A DNA stretch of 64,000 nt from Altererythrobacter sp. (GCA_031178065.1 JAPSJS010000008.1:1-64000), one strand, 5' to 3'; shown: positions 44,783 to 54,885, counted from the stretch's first letter. Translations and numbers: made by a program. The notes: generated by a model not told the origin, from the letters alone.

Positions 44783-46870
44783 ATGAAAGCATTCACCGGG
44801 GCCGCAGCGATCGCGCTGCTCGGCGCATGGCCGGCCCAGGCGCAGGATCTGCCCGAAAGCGGCGATGCCGCTGCGCCCGACCCGCAGCCCGCCGCCTCGA
44901 CCCTCCGGTCCGGGCAGGTCTACACCCCGGCCGACTTCGTCCGCTATGCCCCCAAGAATGCATACGACATGCTGAACCAGGTTCCCGGGTTCACGATCCG
45001 CGACAGCGAGCAATTGCGCGGTCTCGGCCAGGCGACGGGCAACGTCCTGTTCAACGGCCAGCGGCCGTCGAGCAAGTCCGATACGCTCGAAACGCTTCTC
45101 ACCCGCATTCCCGCCGACAATGTCGAGCGCATCGAAATCCTCGATGGCGCCACGCTCGACATTCCGGGTCTTTCGGGTCAGGTCGCCAACATCGTGTTCA
45201 AGGCCGACAGCTTCTCCGGCCAGTTCTCGTGGAAGCCGGAATTTCGCGCACACTATACCGACCCGCTGTTCACGCGCGGCGACGTGTCGGTCAGCGGGCG
45301 CAGCGGTGCGATCGAGTACGAAGTCGGGCTCAACAACGACGAGTCCGCGCGCAGCGGCGCAGGGGGCGGCACGCTCATCTACGATGCCGCGGGCGCGGTC
45401 ACCGAGCGGCGCTTCGAGATCTGGAATACGCATTACGACACGCCGAAGCTTTCGGGGAAGGTGACCTGGGATGGCCCGGGCACCAGCGTCGGGCACATCA
45501 ACGCTCACTACCAGCGCATCTACGACCGCTACGACGAGATCGGCGAACGCGCCGGTCCCGGCTTGCCCGACCGTTCCCGCATTTTCCGCGAGCGCAACGA
45601 TAGCTGGAACTACGAACTGGGTGGGGACTACGAGTTCGCCCTGGGCCCGGGACGGCTCAAGGCGATAGGCATCAGGCGCTTCAGCCACGAACCCTATCTG
45701 CAGGAAGCGATCACCAGGTTCGCCGACGGTTCGGCCGATATCGGCGACCGCTTCACGCAGACCGGCGATTTGGGCGAGACCATCGCCCGCGGTGAATACA
45801 GCTGGAAGATGCTCGGCGGGGATTGGCAGCTTTCGGGCGAAGCCGCGTTCAATACGCTGGAGAACGTCGCCGGTCTGTTTACCCTCGACCCCACGGGCGA
45901 GTTCGTCGAGATCCCGTTCCCCGAAGGCAGCGGCGGCGTGAGCGAGGACCGCTACGAGGGGCTGCTCAGCTTCGGCCGCAAGCTCACCCCTACGCTGTCG
46001 TTCCAACTCGTTGGAGGCGCCGAGCATTCGACTATCGCGCAGACGGGGTCGAACGGCCTGACGCGCAGTTTCTTCCGACCCAAGGGTTCGCTCTCGCTGG
46101 CCTGGACGCCGAGCGACGACTTCGACGTAGCGCTCAAGATCCGGCGGCGCGTGCTACAGCTCTCGTTCTACGACTTCCTCGCGCGGGCCTTCCTCAACGA
46201 CGGGAACGCGAACTCCGGGAACAACGATCTGCGCCCGCAGCAGGACTGGAGCTACGAGGCTGAGATCAACAAGAAGTTCGGCCCCTGGGGATCGACACAG
46301 CTCCGTCTGATCTACCGCGACGTCGAAGACTATGTCGACATCATCCCGGTCGGCGATGGCGAGTCTGTCGGCAACATCGCGAAGTCCCGGGCGGCGGCGG
46401 TCGTCTGGACGAGCACGATCAATCTCGACCCCGCCGGCCTCAACGGGGTGAAGCTCGACACCAGCGTTCTCTACCAGGGGTCGCGCCTGCGTGATCCGTT
46501 CACCGGAGAATCGCGCCAGTGGAGCGGCTTCACGGATACGGAGGCAAGCATCGCCTTGCGGCACGACATCCCGGACAGCGACTGGGCCTGGGGCGGTGCG
46601 GCCGACTACTCGCACAATCAGCCGAACTATCGCAGCAATCAGGTAGACCGTATCTGGGAGGGTCCTAGCTTCGCCTCCGTGTTCATCGAGAACAAGGACG
46701 TCTTCGGCCTCACCGTGCGCGCGCAAGTCGGCAATATCCTCAATGCACGGTCCCGGCGCCACAGGATCGTATATGGCGGCCTCCGGGGCGAGACGCCGAT
46801 CACCTCGATCGAGGAGCGGGACCGGCTGATCGGTCCGATCTTCTCGTTTTCCGTGCGGGGAAAGTTCTGA
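44783..46870 (+). CDS. TonB-dependent outer-membrane receptor of the BlaI/M56 operon
   Basis: 695 residues from the ATG at 44783. Signal peptide ends about AQAQD. Plug domain around residues 45-140 (NAYDMLNQVPGFTIRD; NVERIEILDGATLDIPGLSG) followed by a beta-barrel, ending with an aromatic Phe (SFSVRGKF). No clear TonB box. The stop overlaps the start of the hydrolase gene (TGATG), so both are translated together. It probably takes up the compound that the operon detects and the hydrolase processes. Confidence 0.9.
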   Translation: MKAFTGAAAIALLGAWPAQAQDLPESGDAAAPDPQPAASTLRSGQVYTPADFVRYAPKNAYDMLNQVPGFTIRDSEQLRGLGQATGNVLFNGQRPSSKSDTLETLLTRIPADNVERIEILDGATLDIPGLSGQVANIVFKADSFSGQFSWKPEFRAHYTDPLFTRGDVSVSGRSGAIEYEVGLNNDESARSGAGGGTLIYDAAGAVTERRFEIWNTHYDTPKLSGKVTWDGPGTSVGHINAHYQRIYDRYDEIGERAGPGLPDRSRIFRERNDSWNYELGGDYEFALGPGRLKAIGIRRFSHEPYLQEAITRFADGSADIGDRFTQTGDLGETIARGEYSWKMLGGDWQLSGEAAFNTLENVAGLFTLDPTGEFVEIPFPEGSGGVSEDRYEGLLSFGRKLTPTLSFQLVGGAEHSTIAQTGSNGLTRSFFRPKGSLSLAWTPSDDFDVALKIRRRVLQLSFYDFLARAFLNDGNANSGNNDLRPQQDWSYEAEINKKFGPWGSTQLRLIYRDVEDYVDIIPVGDGESVGNIAKSRAAAVVWTSTINLDPAGLNGVKLDTSVLYQGSRLRDPFTGESRQWSGFTDTEASIALRHDIPDSDWAWGGAADYSHNQPNYRSNQVDRIWEGPSFASVFIENKDVFGLTVRAQVGNILNARSRRHRIVYGGLRGETPITSIEERDRLIGPIFSFSVRGKF

Positions 46871-48075
46871 TGACCCAAAAGGCGTCGGTCAGGGAGAGCA
46901 AGATGAGCGAACTCACAACTTCGCCGGTCGGCATTGCAACTGCACGAGGGCGGGGGCCGGCCGAAGAGGGTCCAACGCGCCAGCCCCATAGGAGCATGCT
47001 CCGCTGGATTGCAGCCGCCTTCTGGGCCTTGACGTTGATGCTCGCATTCGCGGCGAATACACCGGCATCTGCCCGTAGCGTGACTTCGCTGCCCTGGAGC
47101 GCGGCACCTTCGACCGTAACCGTGAGCGAAAGCCGGACTTTCCGCAGCGGCGATGCCACGCTCGCCGGGACGCTCTATCTGCCAAAGGGAGGGCGGGCCC
47201 TGGCGGCCGTGGTCGTCACGCACAGCGCCTCGAAGTCGCTGGGCGATGCGGTGCTCTACCAGCACCTGAAGGAGATGCTGCCGCCGCTCGGTATCGCGGT
47301 GCTGACCTACGACCGGCGCGGCAGCGGACGATCGGGCGGAAGCCTGAAAGACAGCGATTACACCATGCTCGCCGACGATGCGATTGCAGCAGTACGGATG
47401 CTCAAGGCCGATCCGCGGATAGACTCGGAGCGGATCGGCATCTGGGGATTGAGCCAGGGCGGCTGGCTGTCGTTGCTTGCAGCCGCGCGCAGCTCCGATG
47501 TGCGGTTCGTCGTGTCGATCTCGGCGCCCGTTGTGACCCCCGATGTGCAGATGATGTTCCGCTCAGAGAACAGCATGCGCATCAGCGGGCATTCGGATGC
47601 CGAGATCGACCAGATGCGCGCGATGCGCCAGGCGGTGGACGATTACATGCGCGGGACGGGCGATCGCGCGACTGCGCAGGCGCTGGTCGACGCGGCCAAG
47701 GACAAGCCGTGGTTCGATCTGCTCTACATGGGCGAAACCGTCGGGGATCGGGCGACATCGCGCTGGCGCAAGGAGATCGAGTACGATCCGCTGCCGACGC
47801 TCGATCAGGTCGATGTGCCGGCGCTGATCCTGTTCGGCGCCAACGACCCGGTCGTTCCCGTGGCGACCTCGGTCGCTCGGATCAACGCCCGGCGGAGCCC
47901 GAACCTCACAGTGCGCGTGATAGCGGGCGCGGACCACCACATGGCCACATCGATGACTCCCAAGGCGCAGATGAACCCCGCGCAATCGCAGTGGGCCCGG
48001 CCCGAAGCGGCGGAGTATTTCTCGACACTGGCAAGCTGGTTTGCCGGCCAGGAGATCGCGACCGCGCCGAAGTGA
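46870..48075 (+). CDS. Alpha/beta hydrolase, exported or membrane-anchored
   Basis: 401 residues. A hydrophobic signal/anchor spans about residues 45-66 (RWIAAAFWALTLMLAFAANT) after an unusually long Arg/Pro-rich N-terminus. Hydrolase motifs: nucleophile elbow GLSQGG, an acid residue in LFGANDPVVP, and the His in AGADHHMA. The early HSASKSLGD and DRRGSGRSGG segments suit an esterase or peptidase of the dienelactone-hydrolase/S9-like group. It is the last gene of the BlaI operon, so it should act on the inducing molecule. Substrate unknown. Confidence 0.85.
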   Translation: MTQKASVRESKMSELTTSPVGIATARGRGPAEEGPTRQPHRSMLRWIAAAFWALTLMLAFAANTPASARSVTSLPWSAAPSTVTVSESRTFRSGDATLAGTLYLPKGGRALAAVVVTHSASKSLGDAVLYQHLKEMLPPLGIAVLTYDRRGSGRSGGSLKDSDYTMLADDAIAAVRMLKADPRIDSERIGIWGLSQGGWLSLLAAARSSDVRFVVSISAPVVTPDVQMMFRSENSMRISGHSDAEIDQMRAMRQAVDDYMRGTGDRATAQALVDAAKDKPWFDLLYMGETVGDRATSRWRKEIEYDPLPTLDQVDVPALILFGANDPVVPVATSVARINARRSPNLTVRVIAGADHHMATSMTPKAQMNPAQSQWARPEAAEYFSTLASWFAGQEIATAPK

Positions 48076-48168
48076 TCAGGGTGCGGCGACGACCGCGTCC
48101 TGCCGCTTTTCCGGCCGAACGTATATCGAGGAGAAGCAAGGCGATATCTCCTTCAGCTGCGCCTCGAT

Positions 48169-49014
48169 CTACTCGATCAGCCGTTCGCCTTCTCCCATCG
48201 AGACGCGATCGTCGAAGTCCGCGCTGACGGCCACGAATATCGCGTCGGGTGCGGTATGGATCGTCCGGACGTGATTGACGCTGGTGATGTTCGGATGGCT
48301 CTCAATGGCTGCGCGTATCTCGCGGACCACGGTCGGATCGGCGCTCTCGCCGATGATCAGACCCTTCGCCTCGCGCGCGAGGAGGAGGGCCACGCCGGTC
48401 AGTACCAGGCCGATCAGGATCGAGGCCAGGCCGTCGATCCGCGGGTCGCCGAAGTGATGGCTGGCCCAGACGCCAGCAGCCGCCACGGCGAGGCCGACCA
48501 GCGCTGCACTATCTTCGAACAGCACGACGAAATGCCCGGGATCCTTGGAGTTCACGACAGACTGCCACCAACCCTCGGGGTGGGGCCGGGCGGCAAATTC
48601 GCGCACTGCGGATCCTCCCTCCAGCAGGAAGGCGACGCCCAGCACCACGTAGTTGATGGTCGGATCGCGGAGCGGCTCAGGGTCCATGTAATGCATGGTC
48701 CCCTCGTAGATCGACACGCCAGCGCCGACCGCAAAGATCAGCATGGCGACGACAAAGGCCCAGAAGTAGAGCTCGCGCCCATAGCCGAACGGATGCATCC
48801 GGTCCGGCGCTCGCCGCGCGCGACCTTGGCCATAGAGCAGGAGAACCTGGTTGCCGCTATCGACGAGTGAGTGAACCCCCTCCGTCAGCATCGACGACGA
48901 ACCGCTGATCGCAGCGGCGATGAACTTGGCAACGGCGATCCCGAGATTGGCCGCGAGCGCGCCGTAAAGAACGATGTTGTCCTTGAAGTGGGCTGCTCGC
49001 GGTCGCCGGGTCAC
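48169..49014 (-). CDS. Cation diffusion facilitator transporter, cut by an in-frame amber stop
   Basis: 281 residues from GTG 49014 to a TAG at 48169-48171. Six membrane helices and the CDF metal sites (SMLTEGVHSLVDSGN; EDSAALVGLAVAAAGV) are present, then a cytoplasmic domain (TSVNHVRTIHTAPD). Family members usually go on about 30 residues further. The same frame past the TAG reads IEAQLKEISPCFSSIYVRPE and ends in TGA at 48076-48078, just as homologues do. The amber looks like a single GAG or CAG to TAG change. Loss of the last helix and strand of the metal-binding domain may reduce, not abolish, function. Likely exports Zn2+ or a similar cation. Confidence 0.85.
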   Translation of the reverse strand: MTRRPRAAHFKDNIVLYGALAANLGIAVAKFIAAAISGSSSMLTEGVHSLVDSGNQVLLLYGQGRARRAPDRMHPFGYGRELYFWAFVVAMLIFAVGAGVSIYEGTMHYMDPEPLRDPTINYVVLGVAFLLEGGSAVREFAARPHPEGWWQSVVNSKDPGHFVVLFEDSAALVGLAVAAAGVWASHHFGDPRIDGLASILIGLVLTGVALLLAREAKGLIIGESADPTVVREIRAAIESHPNITSVNHVRTIHTAPDAIFVAVSADFDDRVSMGEGERLIE

Positions 49015-49060
49015 GCCAGATCCTCCATCCGCTCGCGGAGTGGCGAGCCTCGAGCGTGCC

Positions 49061-49663
49061 TCACCCCTGCAGCTTGCCCGCTATATCGGCGACCAGGCGG
49101 CCCTGAAATCTCGCGCCTTCCAGCTCGTTCTCGCTCGGCTGGCGCGAGCCGTCGCCCCCCGCAATCGTCGTCGCGCCGTAGGGAGTGCCGCCGGTGATCT
49201 CGTCGAGAGTCATTTGTCCGGCGAAGCTGTAGGGTAGGCCGACGCAGATCATGCCGAGGTGCATCAGGTTCGTGTGGATCGCCATGAGGGTCGTTTCCTG
49301 TCCGCCGTGCTGGGTCGCGGTGGAGGTGAACGCGGATCCGACTTTTCCGTTCAGCGCGCCGCTCGCCCAAAGGCCGCCAGTCTGATCCAAGAAATTCGCC
49401 ATCTGGGATGCCATCCGGCCGTAGCGTGTGCCGACCCCGATTATGATCGCGTCGTACTTCGGCAGGTCATCGACCCGCGCGATCGGCGCCTCTTGATCGA
49501 GCTTGTAGCCGGCATCTCGCGCGACCTCTTCCGGCACGAGTTCGGGCACGCGGCGGATGTCGACCTTGGCACCGGCAACCCCGCGTGCACCTTCGGCCAT
49601 GGCCTTCGCCATCGTTTCGACGTGGCCGTAGGTGGAGTGATAGAGCACGAGAGTCCGAGGCAT
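49061..49663 (-). CDS. wrbA: NAD(P)H:quinone oxidoreductase WrbA
   Basis: 200-residue flavodoxin-like FMN enzyme, two-electron quinone reduction protecting against redox cycling. Motifs: [20 protein letters not shown] (FMN phosphate loop), [20 protein letters not shown] and [14 protein letters not shown], all standard WrbA. Stand-alone gene with a 47-base gap to the CDF transporter downstream. The divergent gdhA lies 215 bases away. Confidence 0.95.
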   Translation of the reverse strand: MPRTLVLYHSTYGHVETMAKAMAEGARGVAGAKVDIRRVPELVPEEVARDAGYKLDQEAPIARVDDLPKYDAIIIGVGTRYGRMASQMANFLDQTGGLWASGALNGKVGSAFTSTATQHGGQETTLMAIHTNLMHLGMICVGLPYSFAGQMTLDEITGGTPYGATTIAGGDGSRQPSENELEGARFQGRLVADIAGKLQG

Positions 49664-49779
49664 GGTTCGTCCTTCCTGAACGCGTGTCGCAAAACCGGTG
49701 ACCTGCCCTCAACGCGCCGAGGTGACGAGGTTTCCGTGAAGTGGGCGCAGCACGCGGTCGCGGACGCGTGGACCGCTAG

Positions 49780-51222
<1,443 letters not shown>

Positions 51223-51519
51223 CGACTGGCCCAGTCGACCACACTCAAGCGGCCGCGCGCGCCCACTCATCGCACACGGGAACATGCTGCAGCGGGAATG
51301 TAGGGCACTGATTGCAGTGGCGCTGCTGAAATGTTGTCGTTCGCCGAATGGGCGAATTCCGGCGGATGCCCGCCTAGAGCTCGGTAACCCTACCTATGTA
51401 GTTGGGTTCTTTCACGTATTTTCGTGAGGGTATCCTCTTCTCTACCATGGAGCAGCACTCGATTCTGGGTGCCGGCGGGGGCTCTAGATCGCCGCCGTTC
51501 AACTTGTGGAGAAGATGAG
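51223..51519. promoter_or_regulatory. Leader and promoter region of the peptide cluster
   Basis: Nearly 300 bases with no gene. A small hairpin TCACG-tattttCGTGA lies at 51412-51427. GAGAAGATGAG lies 7-17 bases before the first peptide start. No promoter boxes I would vouch for. Confidence 0.4.
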
Positions 51520-51675
51520 ATGAAGACCGAAAGCAAGACCTTCGCCTTCCGCCTCGCCGGTCGCGACGCTGCGCCCGAAGGCAAGTGGGCCGTACGTAAA
51601 GGTCCGGCGATTGCCGGCTGCAGCGAAGTTGAACGCCTGAACTATCGCGAAGGCGACACGGGCGTTTTCTGCTGA
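51520..51675 (+). CDS. Candidate RiPP precursor peptide 1 (graspetide-like)
   Basis: 51 residues, ending in Cys. The N-terminal part carries TFAFRLAGR, an amphipathic leader-like motif (compare the aromatic/Arg/Leu leader helix bound by graspetide ligases). The C-terminal part RKGPAIAGC then SEVERLNYREGDTGVFC is rich in Ser/Thr/Lys donors and Asp/Glu acceptors. The same architecture recurs in the next gene: TFAF-LA-R, KGP-x-AGC, YR-x-GD and a terminal Cys. Immediately upstream of a second peptide and an ATP-grasp ligase. No family named; function as precursor is inferred from homology of the pair and context. Confidence 0.72.
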   Translation: MKTESKTFAFRLAGRDAAPEGKWAVRKGPAIAGCSEVERLNYREGDTGVFC

Positions 51676-51689
51676 CGCCACGATTACGG

Positions 51690-51709
51690 CCCCGGGACGA
51701 GTCCCGGGG
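51690..51709 (+). other. Perfect hairpin between the two precursor genes
   Basis: A nine-base inverted repeat CCCCGGGAC/GTCCCGGGG with a two-base core, very stable. A weak T-containing tail follows (TTCGTT). It could act as a partial terminator or RNA-processing stem that keeps precursor 1 more abundant than the rest of the operon. Confidence 0.65.
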
Positions 51710-51737
51710 TTCGTTGCCGCAAAACGGGAGCTTCATC

Positions 51738-51914
51738 ATGACCGACAATCACAGGACCTTCGCCTTTTGCCTCGCGCGACGCGCCGATGGTGCGGGTACC
51801 GCCACGCCTTGGCGAGCACGCAAGGGGCCGTCCGTGGCAGGGTGCACCGGCGTGCCCTTCGGCGATTACCGTACCGGAGATATCTTCAATCCGGACAGCG
51901 GCTTTCTTTGCTGA
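51738..51914 (+). CDS. Candidate RiPP precursor peptide 2 (graspetide-like)
   Basis: 58 residues from the ATG at 51738 (GGGAG 8 bases upstream). Aligns with peptide 1: TFAFCLARR leader, RKGPSVAGC, then YRTGD, ending DSGFLC. The core is longer by several residues (IFNPDSG) and adds Asp and Ser, so different ring sizes are possible. Three Cys. The ATP-grasp gene starts 47 bases later. The duplication with a divergent core is typical of precursor families. Confidence 0.75.
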   Translation: MTDNHRTFAFCLARRADGAGTATPWRARKGPSVAGCTGVPFGDYRTGDIFNPDSGFLC

Positions 51915-51961
51915 CCCGGACGCGTGGCTTGCTTGTGCTTGACCGGCTGGGGGACGCGCAG

Positions 51962-52954
51962 GTGAGCGAAGCGGCCGTACTGATCGTCACGCGCAGCGAC
52001 GATGTCCACGCCGACCGCGTGGGCGCGCTAATCGCCGCGCGCGGCGAGCCCTGCTTTCGCATCGACCTCGACCGCTTCCCGCGCGACTACGGTCTCACGA
52101 TGGCGCTCGATGAAACGGGCTGGAGCGGTACACTCTTCTGTCGCGCGTCCGGCACAACGCTCGACCTTTCCGCGGTGCGATCGGTGTGGATGCGCAAACC
52201 TGCCGACTTCGCATTTGCCGCTGCACTGTCCCCGCAAGAGAAAGCGTTCGCCGATGGCGAGGCCAATCACCTGCTGCTCGGTTGGCTGAACAGCCTCGAC
52301 TGCTTTTTCATGAGCCATCCGGTCGCCCTGCGTGCGGCCGGATGGAAATGCGAACAACTGGTGCGGGCGCGCAGGATGGGTTTCGCGGTGCCGGCGAGCA
52401 TGATCGGCAATCGGCCAGACGAGGTCCGGCCGTTTATTGCAAAGGGCGCCGACGGGGCGATTTTCAAGACCCTGTCGACACCGACGTTGGCTGCCGAGCA
52501 CGTGCAGACCGAAGACCGCATTGCCAACGGCCTGCACACCACGCTGGTCCAGGTCGATGACCCCGAACTCGACAGCATTGCGGCCCTGCCTGGCCTGTTC
52601 CAGCACTACATCGAAAAGGCCCATGAAATCCGGGTCACGGTCGTAGCAGGGCGGATCTTCGCGGCGCGTATCGATTCCCAGGCGAACGAGCGCACGCGCG
52701 TGGATTTTCGTCACTACGACGCCGAAATCGCATATACCGCAGTCGAATTGCCCGAGGATCTCGCTACGCGCTGCTGCGAGTTCGTTGCCAGTTACGGACT
52801 GGCATATGGTGCGATCGACCTTATCGCCACACCGGACGGAAGGCATGTCTTCCTCGAGAACAATCCGGTCGGACAGTTCGTCTTCGTCGAAGAGCTTGCC
52901 CCCCCGCTTCGGATCGCCGAAGCCGTGGCCGAAGCGCTGATCGCGGGCGGGTAA
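51962..52954 (+). CDS. MvdD-like ATP-grasp ligase (RiPP macrocyclase)
   Basis: About 330 residues from GTG 51962 (GGGGGA upstream; GTG 51935 possible). Graspetide-type ATP-grasp enzymes join side chains of the precursor by ester or amide bonds. Features: LIVTRSDDVHADRV at the start, the SVWMRKPADF segment, SHPVALRAAGWKCEQLVRAR before the grasp fold, FQHYIEKAHEIRVTVVAGRI, and the Mg-site motif FLENNPVGQF at the end. Residues DLIATPD and LENNP supply the acidic and Asn ligands. Downstream of two peptides with no other substrate candidate. I am confident of the ATP-grasp class, less of the bond type. Confidence 0.85.
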   Translation: MSEAAVLIVTRSDDVHADRVGALIAARGEPCFRIDLDRFPRDYGLTMALDETGWSGTLFCRASGTTLDLSAVRSVWMRKPADFAFAAALSPQEKAFADGEANHLLLGWLNSLDCFFMSHPVALRAAGWKCEQLVRARRMGFAVPASMIGNRPDEVRPFIAKGADGAIFKTLSTPTLAAEHVQTEDRIANGLHTTLVQVDDPELDSIAALPGLFQHYIEKAHEIRVTVVAGRIFAARIDSQANERTRVDFRHYDAEIAYTAVELPEDLATRCCEFVASYGLAYGAIDLIATPDGRHVFLENNPVGQFVFVEELAPPLRIAEAVAEALIAGG

Positions 52955-52955
52955 C

Positions 52956-53477
52956 GTGGCTTTTGCAACCGCCGCCGCGGCCCTGTATCTCGTAACCTGC
53001 TTTACACTAGCTGCCGCGGCAAAGTTTCGCGATTTCGCGATGTTCGCCGCGACAGTCGCTGAAATCGCGCCCCAGCTTCCCGCGCGTGGCACCGCGGGGA
53101 TTGTAGTCGCGGTCGAGTGCCTCGTCGCCCTGACGATCGGCGGTGGGCTGATCATGGGCTCGAATACTTGCGTTGCCGCTGGCGGGGCGGTCGCCGCCGC
53201 CAGCGCGGTGCTGTTTGCAGGCGCGATCGTGATAGTATTGCGGCGCGGCGATGTCGCGGCATGCAACTGCTTCGGCGGCAACGAAGCGATCGGGCCGGTC
53301 AGCTTGTTCGGGCCGGCGCTCGTCGCGATCGCGGGACTCTTTGTGGTGGTCGGCGACGCTTGGCCTTCTTCGCCCGCGGTCTGGGTCGTCAGTTCGGCGG
53401 CCGGTGTCTACCTGATGATCGCCCAGCGCCTCCTGCCTCTACTGCATTCCAGCAACTACGTGTCGTGGTACCCATGA
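52956..53477 (+). CDS. MauE-like redox-associated membrane protein
   Basis: 173 residues with four predicted helices (YLVTCFTLAAAAKFRDF start; repeated Ala/Val-rich spans). The CNCFG motif after the third helix is characteristic of MauE/DoxX-type proteins, which pair with a thioredoxin-like protein to form or shuffle disulfides in the periplasm. It starts 2 bases after the ATP-grasp stop and overlaps the next gene (ATGA), so it is in the same operon. Probable role: oxidising or reducing the Cys of the peptides. Confidence 0.82.
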   Translation: MAFATAAAALYLVTCFTLAAAAKFRDFAMFAATVAEIAPQLPARGTAGIVVAVECLVALTIGGGLIMGSNTCVAAGGAVAAASAVLFAGAIVIVLRRGDVAACNCFGGNEAIGPVSLFGPALVAIAGLFVVVGDAWPSSPAVWVVSSAAGVYLMIAQRLLPLLHSSNYVSWYP

Positions 53478-54004
53478 GCGATACCGAGGCGATCGCCGCC
53501 TTTCTTGCGGTCGCGGCGACGACCAATCTTGCGCTGGTCGCGCATCTCTTGCGCGGCCGCCGCGGCGACGGTGGCGCGCCGCCGGACCTGTTGTTTCCAG
53601 CAGGCGCTCGCGTGGAGAATTTCACCGGCAAAAGCCGCGCCGGAACCTCGGTATCAATAGCTGCGGGCGAGACCGCCTACGTAATCGTGTTCCTATCGAA
53701 AGGCTGCCCCAAGTGCCGCGCCGCTGCGCTTGGCGTGGCGGCCGCGGCCGCACGCACTCCGGGCCGCGGCGTCGATCTGTGGGTCGTCACCGCCGAGCGG
53801 CTCAAGGCTGCCGACATCGGCCAGGACCAGGAATTCGAAGCGCATTTCCTCGATATGGCGGGGATCGCCTATGCGATGCTCAACCCGCGCCGAGCCTCGC
53901 CCGCCTACTTGTTCATCGCACCAGACATGGTGGTCGAGGCAGGCGGCTTCATCGGTGACGATAACTGGCAGAATTTCCTCGCACAGCTCGCCGAGCAGGT
54001 GTGA
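53474..54004 (+). CDS. MauD-like thioredoxin-fold protein
   Basis: 176 residues. A membrane anchor at about residues 5-25 is followed by a periplasmic thioredoxin fold with the active site CPKC (Cys78, Cys81) in FLSKGCPKCRA and the SPAYLFIA segment at the cis-Pro position. The start overlaps the MauE stop. MauE and MauD are a known disulfide pair in methylamine dehydrogenase maturation; here no methylamine genes are nearby, so the pair has been recruited to another substrate, most simply the Cys-containing peptides. Confidence 0.82.
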   Translation: MSDTEAIAAFLAVAATTNLALVAHLLRGRRGDGGAPPDLLFPAGARVENFTGKSRAGTSVSIAAGETAYVIVFLSKGCPKCRAAALGVAAAAARTPGRGVDLWVVTAERLKAADIGQDQEFEAHFLDMAGIAYAMLNPRRASPAYLFIAPDMVVEAGGFIGDDNWQNFLAQLAEQV

Positions 54005-54009
54005 TGGCG

Positions 54010-54885
54010 TCAATCGCCAATTATCCCTGCTTCCCAGCGCGGCATCATTCGATGAGGGCCGGTCCGCCGCAGATGACACGCCTCCCGGGTGGCAATGCAG
54101 GCGTCAAACCAATCATCCTGCTCGCCGTCGCGCAAGCCGCCGCCGACCGATGTCCGCAGCATCTCAGCGATCTGCCAGGCTGCCATTTCCACCCTCGTGT
54201 CGCGCACGACCGGGAGGCCGAGATCGGCAAGGTCGTCTGCGGCCAGCGGAAAGCTGTGCGAATGATAGCCGTGCATCAGATGGCTGACGATCCTGTCCGC
54301 GTCGCAGGACGGATCGGCGCCCAGACGTCGGCCGATGAGATCGCGGCAGATCGTCTCGACTTCGCGGGTGGCGCGGTAGAAGGCAGTGAGTGTGGGCGGA
54401 AATATCGCAGCGGTCATGGCGGCGAGTGCCGACAACCGCGCCTGCTCGTCCTCTTGTCCGAACCATTCGCGTGCCATCTCGGCGAAGCGGCGGACGTCCT
54501 CGGTCGATATTGCTCCGGGACCGCCGCTATCATCCGCGATCGGCCCTTGGAGCGAAGGGTCGACGGGCGAGAAGATCGCGCATGGGCCTGCGACGATCTC
54601 ATGTGCGGCGAGGGCGACTATCGTGCCCGACGATTGGCACCTGTCGGGCACGATTGCGCCGAGGTGCTCGGTTGCGTCGGCGAGCAGCAGCCCGATCCGG
54701 CGCGCACCATCGACTGCGCCACCCTTGATCCAGAGCAGTATGTCGAGGCGCGACGTATCGCCCCTCGCGGCCAAGGTGTCGTACAGCATCGGCAACAGAT
54801 CCAGATCGATATGCGATGCGGCGAGGACGACGACGCGGCTGCCGCGCCGCTCCTCGATATCGGCAATTCGTTCCGCCAGTGTCAT
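54010..54885 (-). CDS. ClpP-superfamily (SDH proteinase-like) protein
   Basis: 291 residues with the crotonase/ClpP fold pattern of the serine dehydrogenase proteinase family: LLWIKGGAVDGARRIGL, then DRCQSSGTIVALAAHEIVAG with Ser85/Ser86 at the nucleophile position, and FSPVDPSLQG. It lacks an N-terminal membrane anchor. The gene converges with the MauD-like gene (5 bases apart) and is divergent from the ABC transporter. A leader-peptide or processing protease is the obvious guess; it lies in the cluster but on the other strand, so membership is inferred. His/Asp partners not assigned. Confidence 0.7.
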   Translation of the reverse strand: MTLAERIADIEERRGSRVVVLAASHIDLDLLPMLYDTLAARGDTSRLDILLWIKGGAVDGARRIGLLLADATEHLGAIVPDRCQSSGTIVALAAHEIVAGPCAIFSPVDPSLQGPIADDSGGPGAISTEDVRRFAEMAREWFGQEDEQARLSALAAMTAAIFPPTLTAFYRATREVETICRDLIGRRLGADPSCDADRIVSHLMHGYHSHSFPLAADDLADLGLPVVRDTRVEMAAWQIAEMLRTSVGGGLRDGEQDDWFDACIATREACHLRRTGPHRMMPRWEAGIIGD

